Shown piece after piece: positions 27,080-35,230 of a stretch of DNA of 64,000 bases (position 1 is the stretch's first letter; each line of letters begins with the position of its first letter). The translations under genes were made by a program, and so were the position numbers. The stretch is from Bdellovibrionales bacterium (GTDB lineage: Bacteria > Bdellovibrionota > UBA1018 > CAIMNF01): NCBI GenBank assembly GCA_018266375.1, contig JAFEAO010000007.1:1-64000 (forward strand). Direction: 5' to 3'. A model generated the notes under the pieces. That model was not told the DNA's origin. It did no database searches and was given only the letters and a program-made list of their open reading frames with translations.

Positions 27080-27123
27080 AAGCGGGCTCGACTCTAACCG
27101 GTCATAGATCCCGCTTTTTTTTT
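27080..27123 (+). terminator. Intrinsic terminator or attenuator in the rimP leader
   Basis: AAGCGGG pairs with CCCGCTT around a 23-nt loop and is followed by nine T residues. It lies after the likely promoter and about 35 bp before the rimP start, so it would cut the operon transcript short unless bypassed. Alternatively it ends a 60-70 nt small RNA. Confidence 0.7.
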
Positions 27124-27157
27124 GACTACGACCAGAAATGGCGCTCGACAAAAAAGT

Positions 27158-27844
27158 ATGATTACGACGAACGAAACCGCCACGAATTCTAATACCAAAA
27201 CGGCTCACCCAGAAGCCGCGCTAAACTCATTGATCGAATCGATCATTACTCCACTCGGCTATGAGCTGGTCGCGATCGAAGTTCAAAACCACCGCGAAAA
27301 AAGCTTGCGCGTATTCATCGACCTTCTCAACAAGACCGAAGAGCACAAAGGCATCGACGATACATCCGACCGTCAGGTCGGGATCACAGTCGAAGACTGC
27401 GTCAAAGTCACTCACGCCCTCGATCAACCTCTCGAAGCAAACCCGATTGTCGACGCTGTCATCAGCGGCGCCTACGATCTCGAAGTTTCAAGCCCGGGCG
27501 TCGAGCGCCCGCTTCGCAAGTCGACCGATTTTGACCGCTTCGCAGGTGAGCTTGCACGGATTCACACTTATCGTCCTCTCACCGGCGACGAGACCAAAGC
27601 TCCGGAATACAGCTCGAAGAATCCGAAGCAAAAAAACTTTTACGGAATTTTACGCGGTTACTCCGCCGAGAACCAAGCCATCCAGTTTGGAATCATCCCG
27701 GAAGACGGTAATCACATGAAATCCGTCGGCAAAAAACAAAAGGGCAAAAAGGCTTCCGACAAGGGGCCGAAAGAAACATTAATTTTTATCCCGACCGACC
27801 TGGTGTCAAAAGCACACTTGGAACCGATCTGGGAAAATGAATAG
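27158..27844 (+). CDS. rimP: Ribosome maturation factor RimP
   Basis: About 228 residues; E. coli RimP has 150. The N-terminal domain has GYELVAIEVQNHREKSLRVFIDL and EDCVKVTHALDQPLE, followed by YDLEVSSPGVERPLRKSTDFDRF, the core RimP signature. It binds the 30S subunit during maturation. The extra length is in an N-terminal extension and a Lys-rich insert before the end. I chose ATG 27158; the upstream TTG lies in the terminator T-run. It is first in rimP-nusA-infB-rbfA-truB. Confidence 0.93.
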   Translation: MITTNETATNSNTKTAHPEAALNSLIESIITPLGYELVAIEVQNHREKSLRVFIDLLNKTEEHKGIDDTSDRQVGITVEDCVKVTHALDQPLEANPIVDAVISGAYDLEVSSPGVERPLRKSTDFDRFAGELARIHTYRPLTGDETKAPEYSSKNPKQKNFYGILRGYSAENQAIQFGIIPEDGNHMKSVGKKQKGKKASDKGPKETLIFIPTDLVSKAHLEPIWENE

Positions 27845-27859
27845 GAGAGTAAACCAAAA

Positions 27860-29272
27860 ATGAACATTACAGAACTTAGCCGGGTAATTGAATCGGTCGG
27901 CCGTGACCGTGGTATCAAACGCGAAATTATCGTCAGCGCGATCGAACAAGCGATGCTTGCCGCTGCTCAAAAGAAATACGGGCCTCACGCGATTCTCGAA
28001 GCTCATTACAACGAAGACATCGGCGATGTTGATTTGTACCTCTTCAAAAAAGTTGTCGATAGCGACGACGATATGCTCGAAGAATCCGAAGAGATCAAAG
28101 TGGCTGACGCGCTCGAACTCGACCCGCAAGCTCAAATCGGCGACGAGCTCGGCGTAAAAGTTGAGACCCCGTCTTTCGGTCGTATCGATGCGCAAACCGC
28201 GAAGCAAATCATCTTCCAAAAAGTACGTGACGCTGAACGCGACATCATCTTTAACGAGTACGTTCCACTCAAGGGTGAGATCGTATCGGGTATCGCTCGC
28301 CGCATGGAGCGCGGTAATCTCGTTATCGACTTGGGTAAAACGGAGGCATTGTTGCCGAAACACGACATCATCCCTGGCGAGATCTACAAGCCGGGCGATC
28401 GCGTTCAAGCACTCCTCATGGATGTTGTCACGACAACGAAGGGCCCCGCCCTCTACATCAGCCGTACCAATCCGAAATACCTGATGAAGCTATTTGAAAA
28501 CGAAGTGCCTGAGATTCGCGACGGTATCATCGAGATCAAAGCTTGCTCTCGCGAACCGGGCTCACGCGCTAAAATGGCAGTAATCTCTAAAGACCGCGAC
28601 ATCGATCCGGTCGGCGCATGCGTCGGCATGAAAGGGGTCCGCGTTCAACAAGTGATCGGCGAACTCAAAGGCGAGAAGATCGATATTATCCCTTGGTCCG
28701 ACAACCCGATGATTTTTGCCCGTTCCGCACTCGCTCCTGCCGAGATCTCTTCGATCCGTATCGACGAGCGCACCAAGGCGATGGAAATCATGGTTGAAGA
28801 TAACCAACTCAGTCTTGCGATCGGTAAGCGCGGTCAAAACGTCCGCCTCGCCGCTCAAATCACCGGCTGGAAATTGGATATCATCTCCAAGACCAAGCTT
28901 CAAAAACGGATCACTGATGCAATGGCTAACTTGATGCACGTTGAGAACATGAACGAAACCCTCGCTCGCGCTCTCGCACAAGTCGGCGTGTTGAACATCC
29001 GTCAATTGTCTGAAACCAACATGGACGTCCTCGTAAAAGTCCCTGGCTTCGACGACAAAGAAGTGGCTCAACGTTACAAAGATAAAGCGCAGGCCTTGGT
29101 CGATGAAGGTGCTCCGTATGTTAACGGCGTTCAAACCGCTGCGGTCACGCCTCCTCCAAGCGGACCAAGCGACGCTCACGCATCTGCCGATCAAAAACTT
29201 AAAGAAATGATTCAACAAGCTGAAACTGCAACCAAGGCCGAAGAAGCCAAGCAGGAAGCTGCGAAGGAATAA
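27860..29272 (+). CDS. nusA: Transcription termination/antitermination factor NusA
   Basis: 470 residues. The N-terminal RNA polymerase-binding domain starts MNITELSRVIESVGRDRGIK. An S1 domain (about 135-200, GEIVSGIARRMERGNLVIDLG) is followed by two KH domains: VGACVGMKGVRVQQVIGEL and LAIGKRGQNVRLAAQITGW. The C-terminal HhH-like region (VGVLNIRQLSETNMDVLVKVPG) is single, and the tail is Ala/Glu-rich. It modulates pausing, termination and antitermination. AGGAG occurs 14 nt upstream. Confidence 0.97.
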   Translation: MNITELSRVIESVGRDRGIKREIIVSAIEQAMLAAAQKKYGPHAILEAHYNEDIGDVDLYLFKKVVDSDDDMLEESEEIKVADALELDPQAQIGDELGVKVETPSFGRIDAQTAKQIIFQKVRDAERDIIFNEYVPLKGEIVSGIARRMERGNLVIDLGKTEALLPKHDIIPGEIYKPGDRVQALLMDVVTTTKGPALYISRTNPKYLMKLFENEVPEIRDGIIEIKACSREPGSRAKMAVISKDRDIDPVGACVGMKGVRVQQVIGELKGEKIDIIPWSDNPMIFARSALAPAEISSIRIDERTKAMEIMVEDNQLSLAIGKRGQNVRLAAQITGWKLDIISKTKLQKRITDAMANLMHVENMNETLARALAQVGVLNIRQLSETNMDVLVKVPGFDDKEVAQRYKDKAQALVDEGAPYVNGVQTAAVTPPPSGPSDAHASADQKLKEMIQQAETATKAEEAKQEAAKE

Positions 29273-29278
29273 CAACGA

Positions 29279-32164
29279 ATGACAGAAAAAGAACCACTTA
29301 AAGTCTACGAGCTGGCCAAGGAACTTGGCGTCGCTGCAATTGACCTCGTCGATAAGCTGAAGACTCTCGAGATTAATGTGAAGAACCACATGAGCGAGTT
29401 GACGGATAACGACGCGGAAAAAGCTCGTACCGCATTGAAGGCGCCTACTGCCGCAAGCGCGGGGGCGACTGCAACCACCAAGAAACGGACGACGACCAAA
29501 ACAGCGACGACCACCGGTACCGGTGCAACTGCTGGCACAGTCCCGGCCAAAAAAGTCGTTGCTCGCAGAAGTTCAAGCGCGGCAGCTACTGCCGGATCTG
29601 CTGAACCGAAAGCGCCATCAAAAGCTGCGACGGCTAGAGCAGCTGCTTCTGCTTCCGAGGGTACTCCGGTTAAAACGGTACGTAAGCGTGCCGCTCCGAA
29701 AGCCGAAGCGCCAGCCGACATCGGCACGAGCAGTTCGACGGTCATTCGCCGCCGGGCTCTCGCTGACGGTGCAATCCAAACGGTAACCTCAACTGTTTCC
29801 ACGACCACTGGAACCGAGAACGCGGCTCCCACTCCTCCTCCAGTCGCTGAACCGGTTCAAGCAGAGCCAGCCGCTCCAGCTCCTGAAATGGAAGCGGCAA
29901 CTCCTGTGCTCGAAGCATCTCCGGTTGCCGACGAAGGAACCGTGTCGACCGTGCGTACGGAAGTAAAGACCGAGGGTGGAAAAACCACGACCTCGATCAT
30001 TCGCCGTACCGAAACGACGACTCTCACCACTTCAAGCCTGAAAGAGTCGGTTGCCGGCAAAAAAACCGGTCTCCGGATTCTTGAACAGCCGAAGCCGCTG
30101 CCGAAAGTCGCAAAACCGATCGCAGGCGTAGCAGGCAAACTTGGCGGACCTAACGAAGTAACCGACGGTAAAAAGGGCGGATTCAAGTCTGATCGTGACG
30201 GATTCAAGTTCGCGCGAGTGGATAAAGAAAACCTCGACAAAATGGCCGAGGAAGAAGCGCGTAAGCGCGGCCCTAAAGCTTTCGACACCGAGATCAAACC
30301 TGAAGACGTGAAGTTCACGGACTATCGTAAGAAGGAAATGATCTTCATTCCTAAACGGAAGAAGGCACCCGTGGGTAAAAGCATTCAGAAAACTGAAATA
30401 ACCGTCGCGGCTGCGCACAAACGCGTAGTGCAAATGGGTGACACCATCACCGTAGGTGAATTCGCGGCCCAGCTGAACGCGAAAGCAAACGACGTCATCA
30501 AAAAATTGATGATGATGGGCACGATGGCGACCGTGAACCAAACGATCGACTTCGACACCGCCACCGTCATTGCTAACGAGTTCCAGTACGAAGTTAAAAA
30601 CATCGCATTCAAAGAAGACAGCATCCTCGCCCAGGAGGAGGATACCGCCGATCAGCTCGAGCACCGCCCACCGGTCGTGACCATCATGGGTCATGTCGAC
30701 CACGGTAAGACCACCCTCCTCGACTCTATCCGCTCGGCAAACGTCGCCGCTGGCGAGGCAGGCGGGATCACGCAGCACATCGGCGCTTACACGATTACCA
30801 AAGACGGCAAAATGATCACGTTCATCGATACTCCCGGCCACGAAGCGTTCACCAACATGCGCGCTCGCGGTGCGAATGTTACCGATATCGTCATCCTCGT
30901 TGTCTCCGCAGACGACGGCGTCATGCCGCAGACACGTGAAGCTTTGGCTCACGCCAAAGCGGCGGAAGTGCCGATCATCGTCGCAGTCAACAAGATCGAC
31001 AAGCCGGGAGCAAACCCGGAGAAAATCAAACAAGCTCTCGCCGAGTTGGATCTCTTGGCCGAGGACTGGGGCGGACAGACCATGTTCATTCCAGTGTCGG
31101 CGCTCAAGGGCACCAACATCGACAAATTACTGGAAGCGATTCTCCTCACTGCCGAAGTCGAAGACCTTAAAGCCAACAAGAACGCGCTTGCTCGCGGCGT
31201 CGTCCTCGAGGCGCGCCTTGAGAAGGGCCGTGGTCCGGTTGCATCGGTCCTCGTTAATCGCGGCACGCTCCACCATGGGGATATCGTGGTCAGCGGCACT
31301 CAATGGGGACGCGTAAAAGCGATGACCAACCACTTAGGCGAACAAGTCAAAATCGTCGAGCCAGGTATGGCCGCCGAGATCTTAGGCTTGGATGGCACTC
31401 CAAACGCGTCCGAGCAATTCGATGCGGTGGAAGACGAAAAAGCGGCGACAACACTTGTTCAGCATCGTATCAACGAAGCTCGCGAGAAGAAATCGAAGTC
31501 ATCTAAAGCGTCTCTCGAAGACTTGTTTGCTAAAGCGGCGGCCGGCGACGTCAAAGAACTGCGCGTGGTCCTCAAGACCGACGTGTTCGGTTCAATGGAA
31601 GCCGTTCGTGATAGCTTGATCAAGCAATCGACCGACAAAGTGAAGGTCAAGGTCATTCATGCCGGAACCGGCGGGATCACCGAGAGCGACGTGATGCTCG
31701 CGAACGCGTCTGACGCGATCATCGTCGGCTTTAACGTCCGTCCTGAGACCAAGGCTCGCGGCGTTGCCGAGTCTGAAGGCGTAGAGATCAAGTCCTACAC
31801 CATCATTTACGAGCTTTTAGACGACGTGAAAAACGCGATGGCGGGTCTCCTTGACAAGAAAAAGGTCGAGACTTACCTGGGCCGTGCGGAAGTCCGTCAG
31901 ACGTTCTCGCTTCCAAAAGCGGGAACGATCGCAGGTTGCTTCGTGGTCGACGGCAAACTTCAGCGTAACGCGAACGTGCGTTTGCTGCGTGACAGCCGCA
32001 TCATCTATGATGGCAAGCTCTCATCGCTCAAGCGCTTCAAAGACGATGCGCGCGAAGTAGCTCAAGGCTACGAGTGCGGTATGGGCATCGACGGCTACAA
32101 CGACATTAAAGTCGGCGACCTGATCGAGGCATATCAAGTCGATATGATCACTCAGGAGCTATAG
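29279..32164 (+). CDS. infB: Translation initiation factor IF-2
   Basis: 961 residues. The N-terminal IF2_N helical domain ([20 protein letters not shown]) is followed by a long Ala/Thr/Pro/Lys-rich linker (about residues 60-330). A second IF2_N-like stretch ([20 protein letters not shown]) precedes the GTPase: [14 protein letters not shown] near residue 470, [26 protein letters not shown]. Domains II to IV follow to the end. It brings fMet-tRNA to the 30S subunit and drives subunit joining. It follows nusA by 6 bp. Confidence 0.98.
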   Translation: MTEKEPLKVYELAKELGVAAIDLVDKLKTLEINVKNHMSELTDNDAEKARTALKAPTAASAGATATTKKRTTTKTATTTGTGATAGTVPAKKVVARRSSSAAATAGSAEPKAPSKAATARAAASASEGTPVKTVRKRAAPKAEAPADIGTSSSTVIRRRALADGAIQTVTSTVSTTTGTENAAPTPPPVAEPVQAEPAAPAPEMEAATPVLEASPVADEGTVSTVRTEVKTEGGKTTTSIIRRTETTTLTTSSLKESVAGKKTGLRILEQPKPLPKVAKPIAGVAGKLGGPNEVTDGKKGGFKSDRDGFKFARVDKENLDKMAEEEARKRGPKAFDTEIKPEDVKFTDYRKKEMIFIPKRKKAPVGKSIQKTEITVAAAHKRVVQMGDTITVGEFAAQLNAKANDVIKKLMMMGTMATVNQTIDFDTATVIANEFQYEVKNIAFKEDSILAQEEDTADQLEHRPPVVTIMGHVDHGKTTLLDSIRSANVAAGEAGGITQHIGAYTITKDGKMITFIDTPGHEAFTNMRARGANVTDIVILVVSADDGVMPQTREALAHAKAAEVPIIVAVNKIDKPGANPEKIKQALAELDLLAEDWGGQTMFIPVSALKGTNIDKLLEAILLTAEVEDLKANKNALARGVVLEARLEKGRGPVASVLVNRGTLHHGDIVVSGTQWGRVKAMTNHLGEQVKIVEPGMAAEILGLDGTPNASEQFDAVEDEKAATTLVQHRINEAREKKSKSSKASLEDLFAKAAAGDVKELRVVLKTDVFGSMEAVRDSLIKQSTDKVKVKVIHAGTGGITESDVMLANASDAIIVGFNVRPETKARGVAESEGVEIKSYTIIYELLDDVKNAMAGLLDKKKVETYLGRAEVRQTFSLPKAGTIAGCFVVDGKLQRNANVRLLRDSRIIYDGKLSSLKRFKDDAREVAQGYECGMGIDGYNDIKVGDLIEAYQVDMITQEL

Positions 32165-32183
32165 ATTAGATTGGAGTTGGTTA

Positions 32184-32235
32184 TTTTATTTTAAGTTTAT
32201 TCGCTCCTGGCCATCCATGGCCTCTTAAAATAAAA
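32184..32235. repeat. Nested perfect inverted repeat between infB and rbfA
   Basis: TTTTATTTTAAG (32184-32195) pairs perfectly with CTTAAAATAAAA (32224-32235). Inside it GGCCAT-CC-ATGGCC (32209-32222) forms a second hairpin. In RNA this would make a two-tier structure. There is no T-run after it, so it is more likely a processing or stability element than a terminator. Confidence 0.7.
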
Positions 32236-32269
32236 CATCGTTCAAGTCAGTAGGATTGAAAGAAGTTGT

Positions 32270-32665
32270 ATGGATGAAATTAGACTTAATAGAATTAGAT
32301 CGATGATGAAGGACGAACTCGCGGTCCTGGTAAATCGTGAGTTGAAAGACCCACGCGTCCCGTCGATCACCATCACGGACGTGCAAATCACCCGCGACGT
32401 GAAGCTTGCGACCGTTTTCTTTTCAGTCCTCTCGATCGCGGAGAACAAATCGGATCCGGAAATCACGAAAATCGCGCTCGACGGTTTGAACTCGGCAAAG
32501 GGCTACCTGAAACGCCAGATCAGCCAGATCATGAACTTGCGCATGATGCCCGACCTTCAGTTCAAGGAAGACAAAGGTCTCGAGAACACCCTTCGCGTCG
32601 CTGAAATCCTGAAACAGCTCGAAGAAGAGAAAAAATCTAAAGCCGCCGCTACTCCAAAAGAGTAA
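32270..32665 (+). CDS. rbfA: Ribosome-binding factor A
   Basis: 131 residues with the KH-like RbfA fold: RIRSMMKDELAVLVNRELKDPR, SITITDVQITRDVKLATVFFSV and the final MRMMPDLQFKEDKGLENTLRV. It helps 16S rRNA 5'-end maturation and cold adaptation. GAAAGAAG lies upstream of the ATG. It follows infB after the inverted repeat and is 4 bp from truB. Confidence 0.95.
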   Translation: MDEIRLNRIRSMMKDELAVLVNRELKDPRVPSITITDVQITRDVKLATVFFSVLSIAENKSDPEITKIALDGLNSAKGYLKRQISQIMNLRMMPDLQFKEDKGLENTLRVAEILKQLEEEKKSKAAATPKE

Positions 32666-32669
32666 GCCG

Positions 32670-33647
32670 ATGTCCGAAGTCAGAGCCAAGCCAAAAAAAA
32701 ACACGACGTTCGATCCGGCGTTTCCGCAATCGGGTGCGCTCCTGATCGATAAACCCGAGGGCATTACGTCTAACGACGTCGCGTTTAAGATTCGTAAAGC
32801 TCTGAGCATGGGCGAGCGGCTTCCGTGGGGATTTAAAATCGGCCATGGCGGAACTCTCGACCCATTCGCGACCGGCATGCTCGTCATTTTCTACGGCGAA
32901 GCGACGAAGCTCGCTAACGTTTACCTTCGCTCGCAAAAGTCCTACTCGGGTCATATTCAGCTGGGCGCACGCACTGATAGCGCGGATTACACCGGCAAGA
33001 TAGTCGAAGAAGCCGTGGTTCCCCCGCTCTCTTTGAACGACTGGCAGGCACTGGCAGACGAGTTCGTACGGGAGAGCTACCTGCAAACTCCTCCGATGTA
33101 CTCGGCCAAAAAAATCGACGGTCGTCCGCTCTATCATCTCGCACGCGAAGGCCGGGATGTCGAACGCGAAGCGGTACTTAAGAAAATTTATGAGTTCAAA
33201 CTGTCTGCGCTCTCACCGACCGGGCTCAATTTCAACGTGCGCTGCGAGAGCGGCACTTACGTGCGCACGCTCGCCGAGGATCTTGCCACGAAGGCGGGCA
33301 CTCTCGCGCATCTCAAGAGCCTGCGCAGAACCGCCTCCAGCGATCTTACCGTCGCTCAAGCTGCTTCTATGACGGATGCGATTGAACAACTGACGACGGG
33401 TGCTCCTGCGTCCGGATTGAAGTTTGTGATGCGGATTCCGGAACTCGCCCAGCATCTCCCGGTCAGCGCCATCAATGCCGAAGAAGAGGAGAAGTTACGC
33501 CGAGGCGTTCACGCCACGATTCGCGATCTCCTCGAACGTTTTAACTCCGCCCATCCCGATGCCCTCTACGGTTTGCTTCGAGCCGACGACCGTTTTCCGG
33601 TCGGGCTCATTCACGAAAAGCAACTCCAGCGCGTAATGAACCGCTAA
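32670..33647 (+). CDS. truB: tRNA pseudouridine-55 synthase
   Basis: 325 residues. The catalytic motif GGTLDPFATGMLVI contains the nucleophilic Asp (near residue 63). GALLIDKPEGITSND, SADYTGKI and the CESGTYVRTLAEDLA motif are all typical TruB signatures. The enzyme makes the pseudouridine of the T-loop in tRNAs. It closes the rimP-nusA-infB-rbfA-truB operon; no terminator was found directly after it. Confidence 0.97.
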   Translation: MSEVRAKPKKNTTFDPAFPQSGALLIDKPEGITSNDVAFKIRKALSMGERLPWGFKIGHGGTLDPFATGMLVIFYGEATKLANVYLRSQKSYSGHIQLGARTDSADYTGKIVEEAVVPPLSLNDWQALADEFVRESYLQTPPMYSAKKIDGRPLYHLAREGRDVEREAVLKKIYEFKLSALSPTGLNFNVRCESGTYVRTLAEDLATKAGTLAHLKSLRRTASSDLTVAQAASMTDAIEQLTTGAPASGLKFVMRIPELAQHLPVSAINAEEEEKLRRGVHATIRDLLERFNSAHPDALYGLLRADDRFPVGLIHEKQLQRVMNR

Positions 33648-33759
33648 TGCATCGAAGTTAAACTAAATTCGTTGTACCGGGTGCGAATTCATAAATTAAA
33701 TATTTTTAGTGTAAATAATCGATGATCATTGCATCGTTTAATGGTATAAGTTGAGCGCT

Positions 33760-35094
33760 ATGTTGCGTCAGCTCTTCTCGGCATCCCTGATCTTGTTCTC
33801 GTTGCTCACCGGTATTACGCCCGCGCAAGCGGATCATCCAAAGACCATCCTCCTTCTGCACGTCGGCATCGGCCGCGGCACGACAACTGCCGCCGAGGGC
33901 ATCGAAATGGACTTAAAGGAGCGTTTCCCGGGCACGCAGGTCATCGTTAAAGACATGCTAGAATACGTAAACCCGGTGACGACATTGGTCCTGAAACGCG
34001 GCCAAAGAATCCTGGCTCGCAATTTTCCCGATTTTTACGATTCCATGTACCGTCACTACTTAAGCCTCGCCCGCAGCAAAGAATCCATGGGCGATATGGG
34101 CCTCGGCGGTAAATTCAACGCGCCAAAATTCCTCCAAGACGTCGCTGTCATCAAGCCGGATGCCATCGTATCGTGTTACCACGACGCTACCGAGTTTTTA
34201 ATCAAACAACGCGAGCTCGGTAACCTAAAGGGAATCCCGGTCGGCTGGGTTCACACCGATCTTGTCAATGAAACTTACTTCGCAAAGCTCGCTCTTCAAG
34301 TGGACATGGCCTTTGTCGGAACGCCTAAGCTTCGCAATCTCTGGATCGACCGCGGCGTACCTTCCAACCGTGTTAACGCCTCGGGACTACCGATCAACCC
34401 ATCGACCAAAGAGACCCGCACCGATATCGAACTCAATCAATTTCGTCAAAAGCAGGGCTTAAAGCCGGATATAAGGACTATTTTGATCAGCGGCGGTTCA
34501 AACGGCGTCGGTAATTTCGTCGCAATGATCAAAGCTCTTGAAGTCTCTATGCCCGACGAGGAACTTCAAATCATCGCCGTTTGCGGACGCAACAACGAAA
34601 CCTATCGCAAGCTCGATACTTTAAAGCCCAATCTTCGTCACAACATCAATCTTTTAACGACCCACATGGTGCCGCAAGAAGTGCTCTTTAACTTCATGCG
34701 GATTTCGGACCTAATTATTTCAAAGTCTGGTGGCCTCACTCCGATGGAGCTTTTCTATCAGAGAAAACCTCTCATCCTCCTCGATAACAACGGCGCACAA
34801 GAGCGTTATAACGCGATGGAGTACGAAGCGGCCGATCTCGCAGCCGTTCTTCGCGACGAACACAAAGTCGGTGAAAAAGCAAAAGAGCTTTTCGACAATA
34901 CCGAACTCTCCAACCGTTTGATCGAGAATCAAATCGACTTTCACAAAGATCACAACCCAACTGAGATCGCAGACTGGATTATGGGTAATCCGTCAATTCA
35001 GCCGGATTTGCACAAAGCCATCCGCATCAGCACCGAAGGCGATCGTCCCGCGCCGCGCGGACTCGCGTGGAAATGCGCTCGTCTATTCGAATAA
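33760..35094 (+). CDS. Exported MGDG-synthase/UgtP-like glycosyltransferase
   Basis: 444 residues. A signal peptide (residues 1-24, ending AQA) is followed by an MGDG-synthase-like N-domain (HVGIGRGTTTAAEGIEMDL, here the usual GxGHxxAA with Thr for His). A GT28-type C-domain follows: ISGGSNGVGNFVAMI and MRISDLIISKSGGLTPMEL, then NNGAQERYNA. The family transfers sugars from UDP-sugars to diacylglycerol and is normally cytosolic or membrane-bound, so the signal peptide is odd. The N-domain His replaced by Thr makes activity uncertain. The TATAAG box (33745-33750) is 9 nt before the ATG. Related to the next gene. Confidence 0.78.
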   Translation: MLRQLFSASLILFSLLTGITPAQADHPKTILLLHVGIGRGTTTAAEGIEMDLKERFPGTQVIVKDMLEYVNPVTTLVLKRGQRILARNFPDFYDSMYRHYLSLARSKESMGDMGLGGKFNAPKFLQDVAVIKPDAIVSCYHDATEFLIKQRELGNLKGIPVGWVHTDLVNETYFAKLALQVDMAFVGTPKLRNLWIDRGVPSNRVNASGLPINPSTKETRTDIELNQFRQKQGLKPDIRTILISGGSNGVGNFVAMIKALEVSMPDEELQIIAVCGRNNETYRKLDTLKPNLRHNINLLTTHMVPQEVLFNFMRISDLIISKSGGLTPMELFYQRKPLILLDNNGAQERYNAMEYEAADLAAVLRDEHKVGEKAKELFDNTELSNRLIENQIDFHKDHNPTEIADWIMGNPSIQPDLHKAIRISTEGDRPAPRGLAWKCARLFE

Positions 35095-35230
35095 ATTCGC
35101 TCACAGACCCATTCGCCCTAGCTTGTTCCGCCGCCCCTCAATCGATTTCGTTTAATCGCGATTATTAAATTTGAACTATTTAAAATTAACGATATTCAAG
35201 ACTCAATCAATATGATAGAAATTCCATGCT

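Larger units (their letters stand above)
26812..27157. other. Intergenic region between divergent 24184 gene and rimP
   Basis: 346 bp without a gene. The left 150 bp is AT-rich with runs of TTTAAA-type sequence and contains no clear -35/-10 pair for the minus-strand gene. The right 140 bp contains a plausible promoter (27021-27049) and a leader terminator (27080-27123) belonging to the rimP side. No tRNA is present, although some bacteria carry one here. Confidence 0.6.

Noticed and set aside
26812..27157. tRNA upstream of rimP, as found in E. coli
   Set aside because: No acceptor stem, anticodon arm or T-loop (GGTTC-AATCC) can be found in the region.
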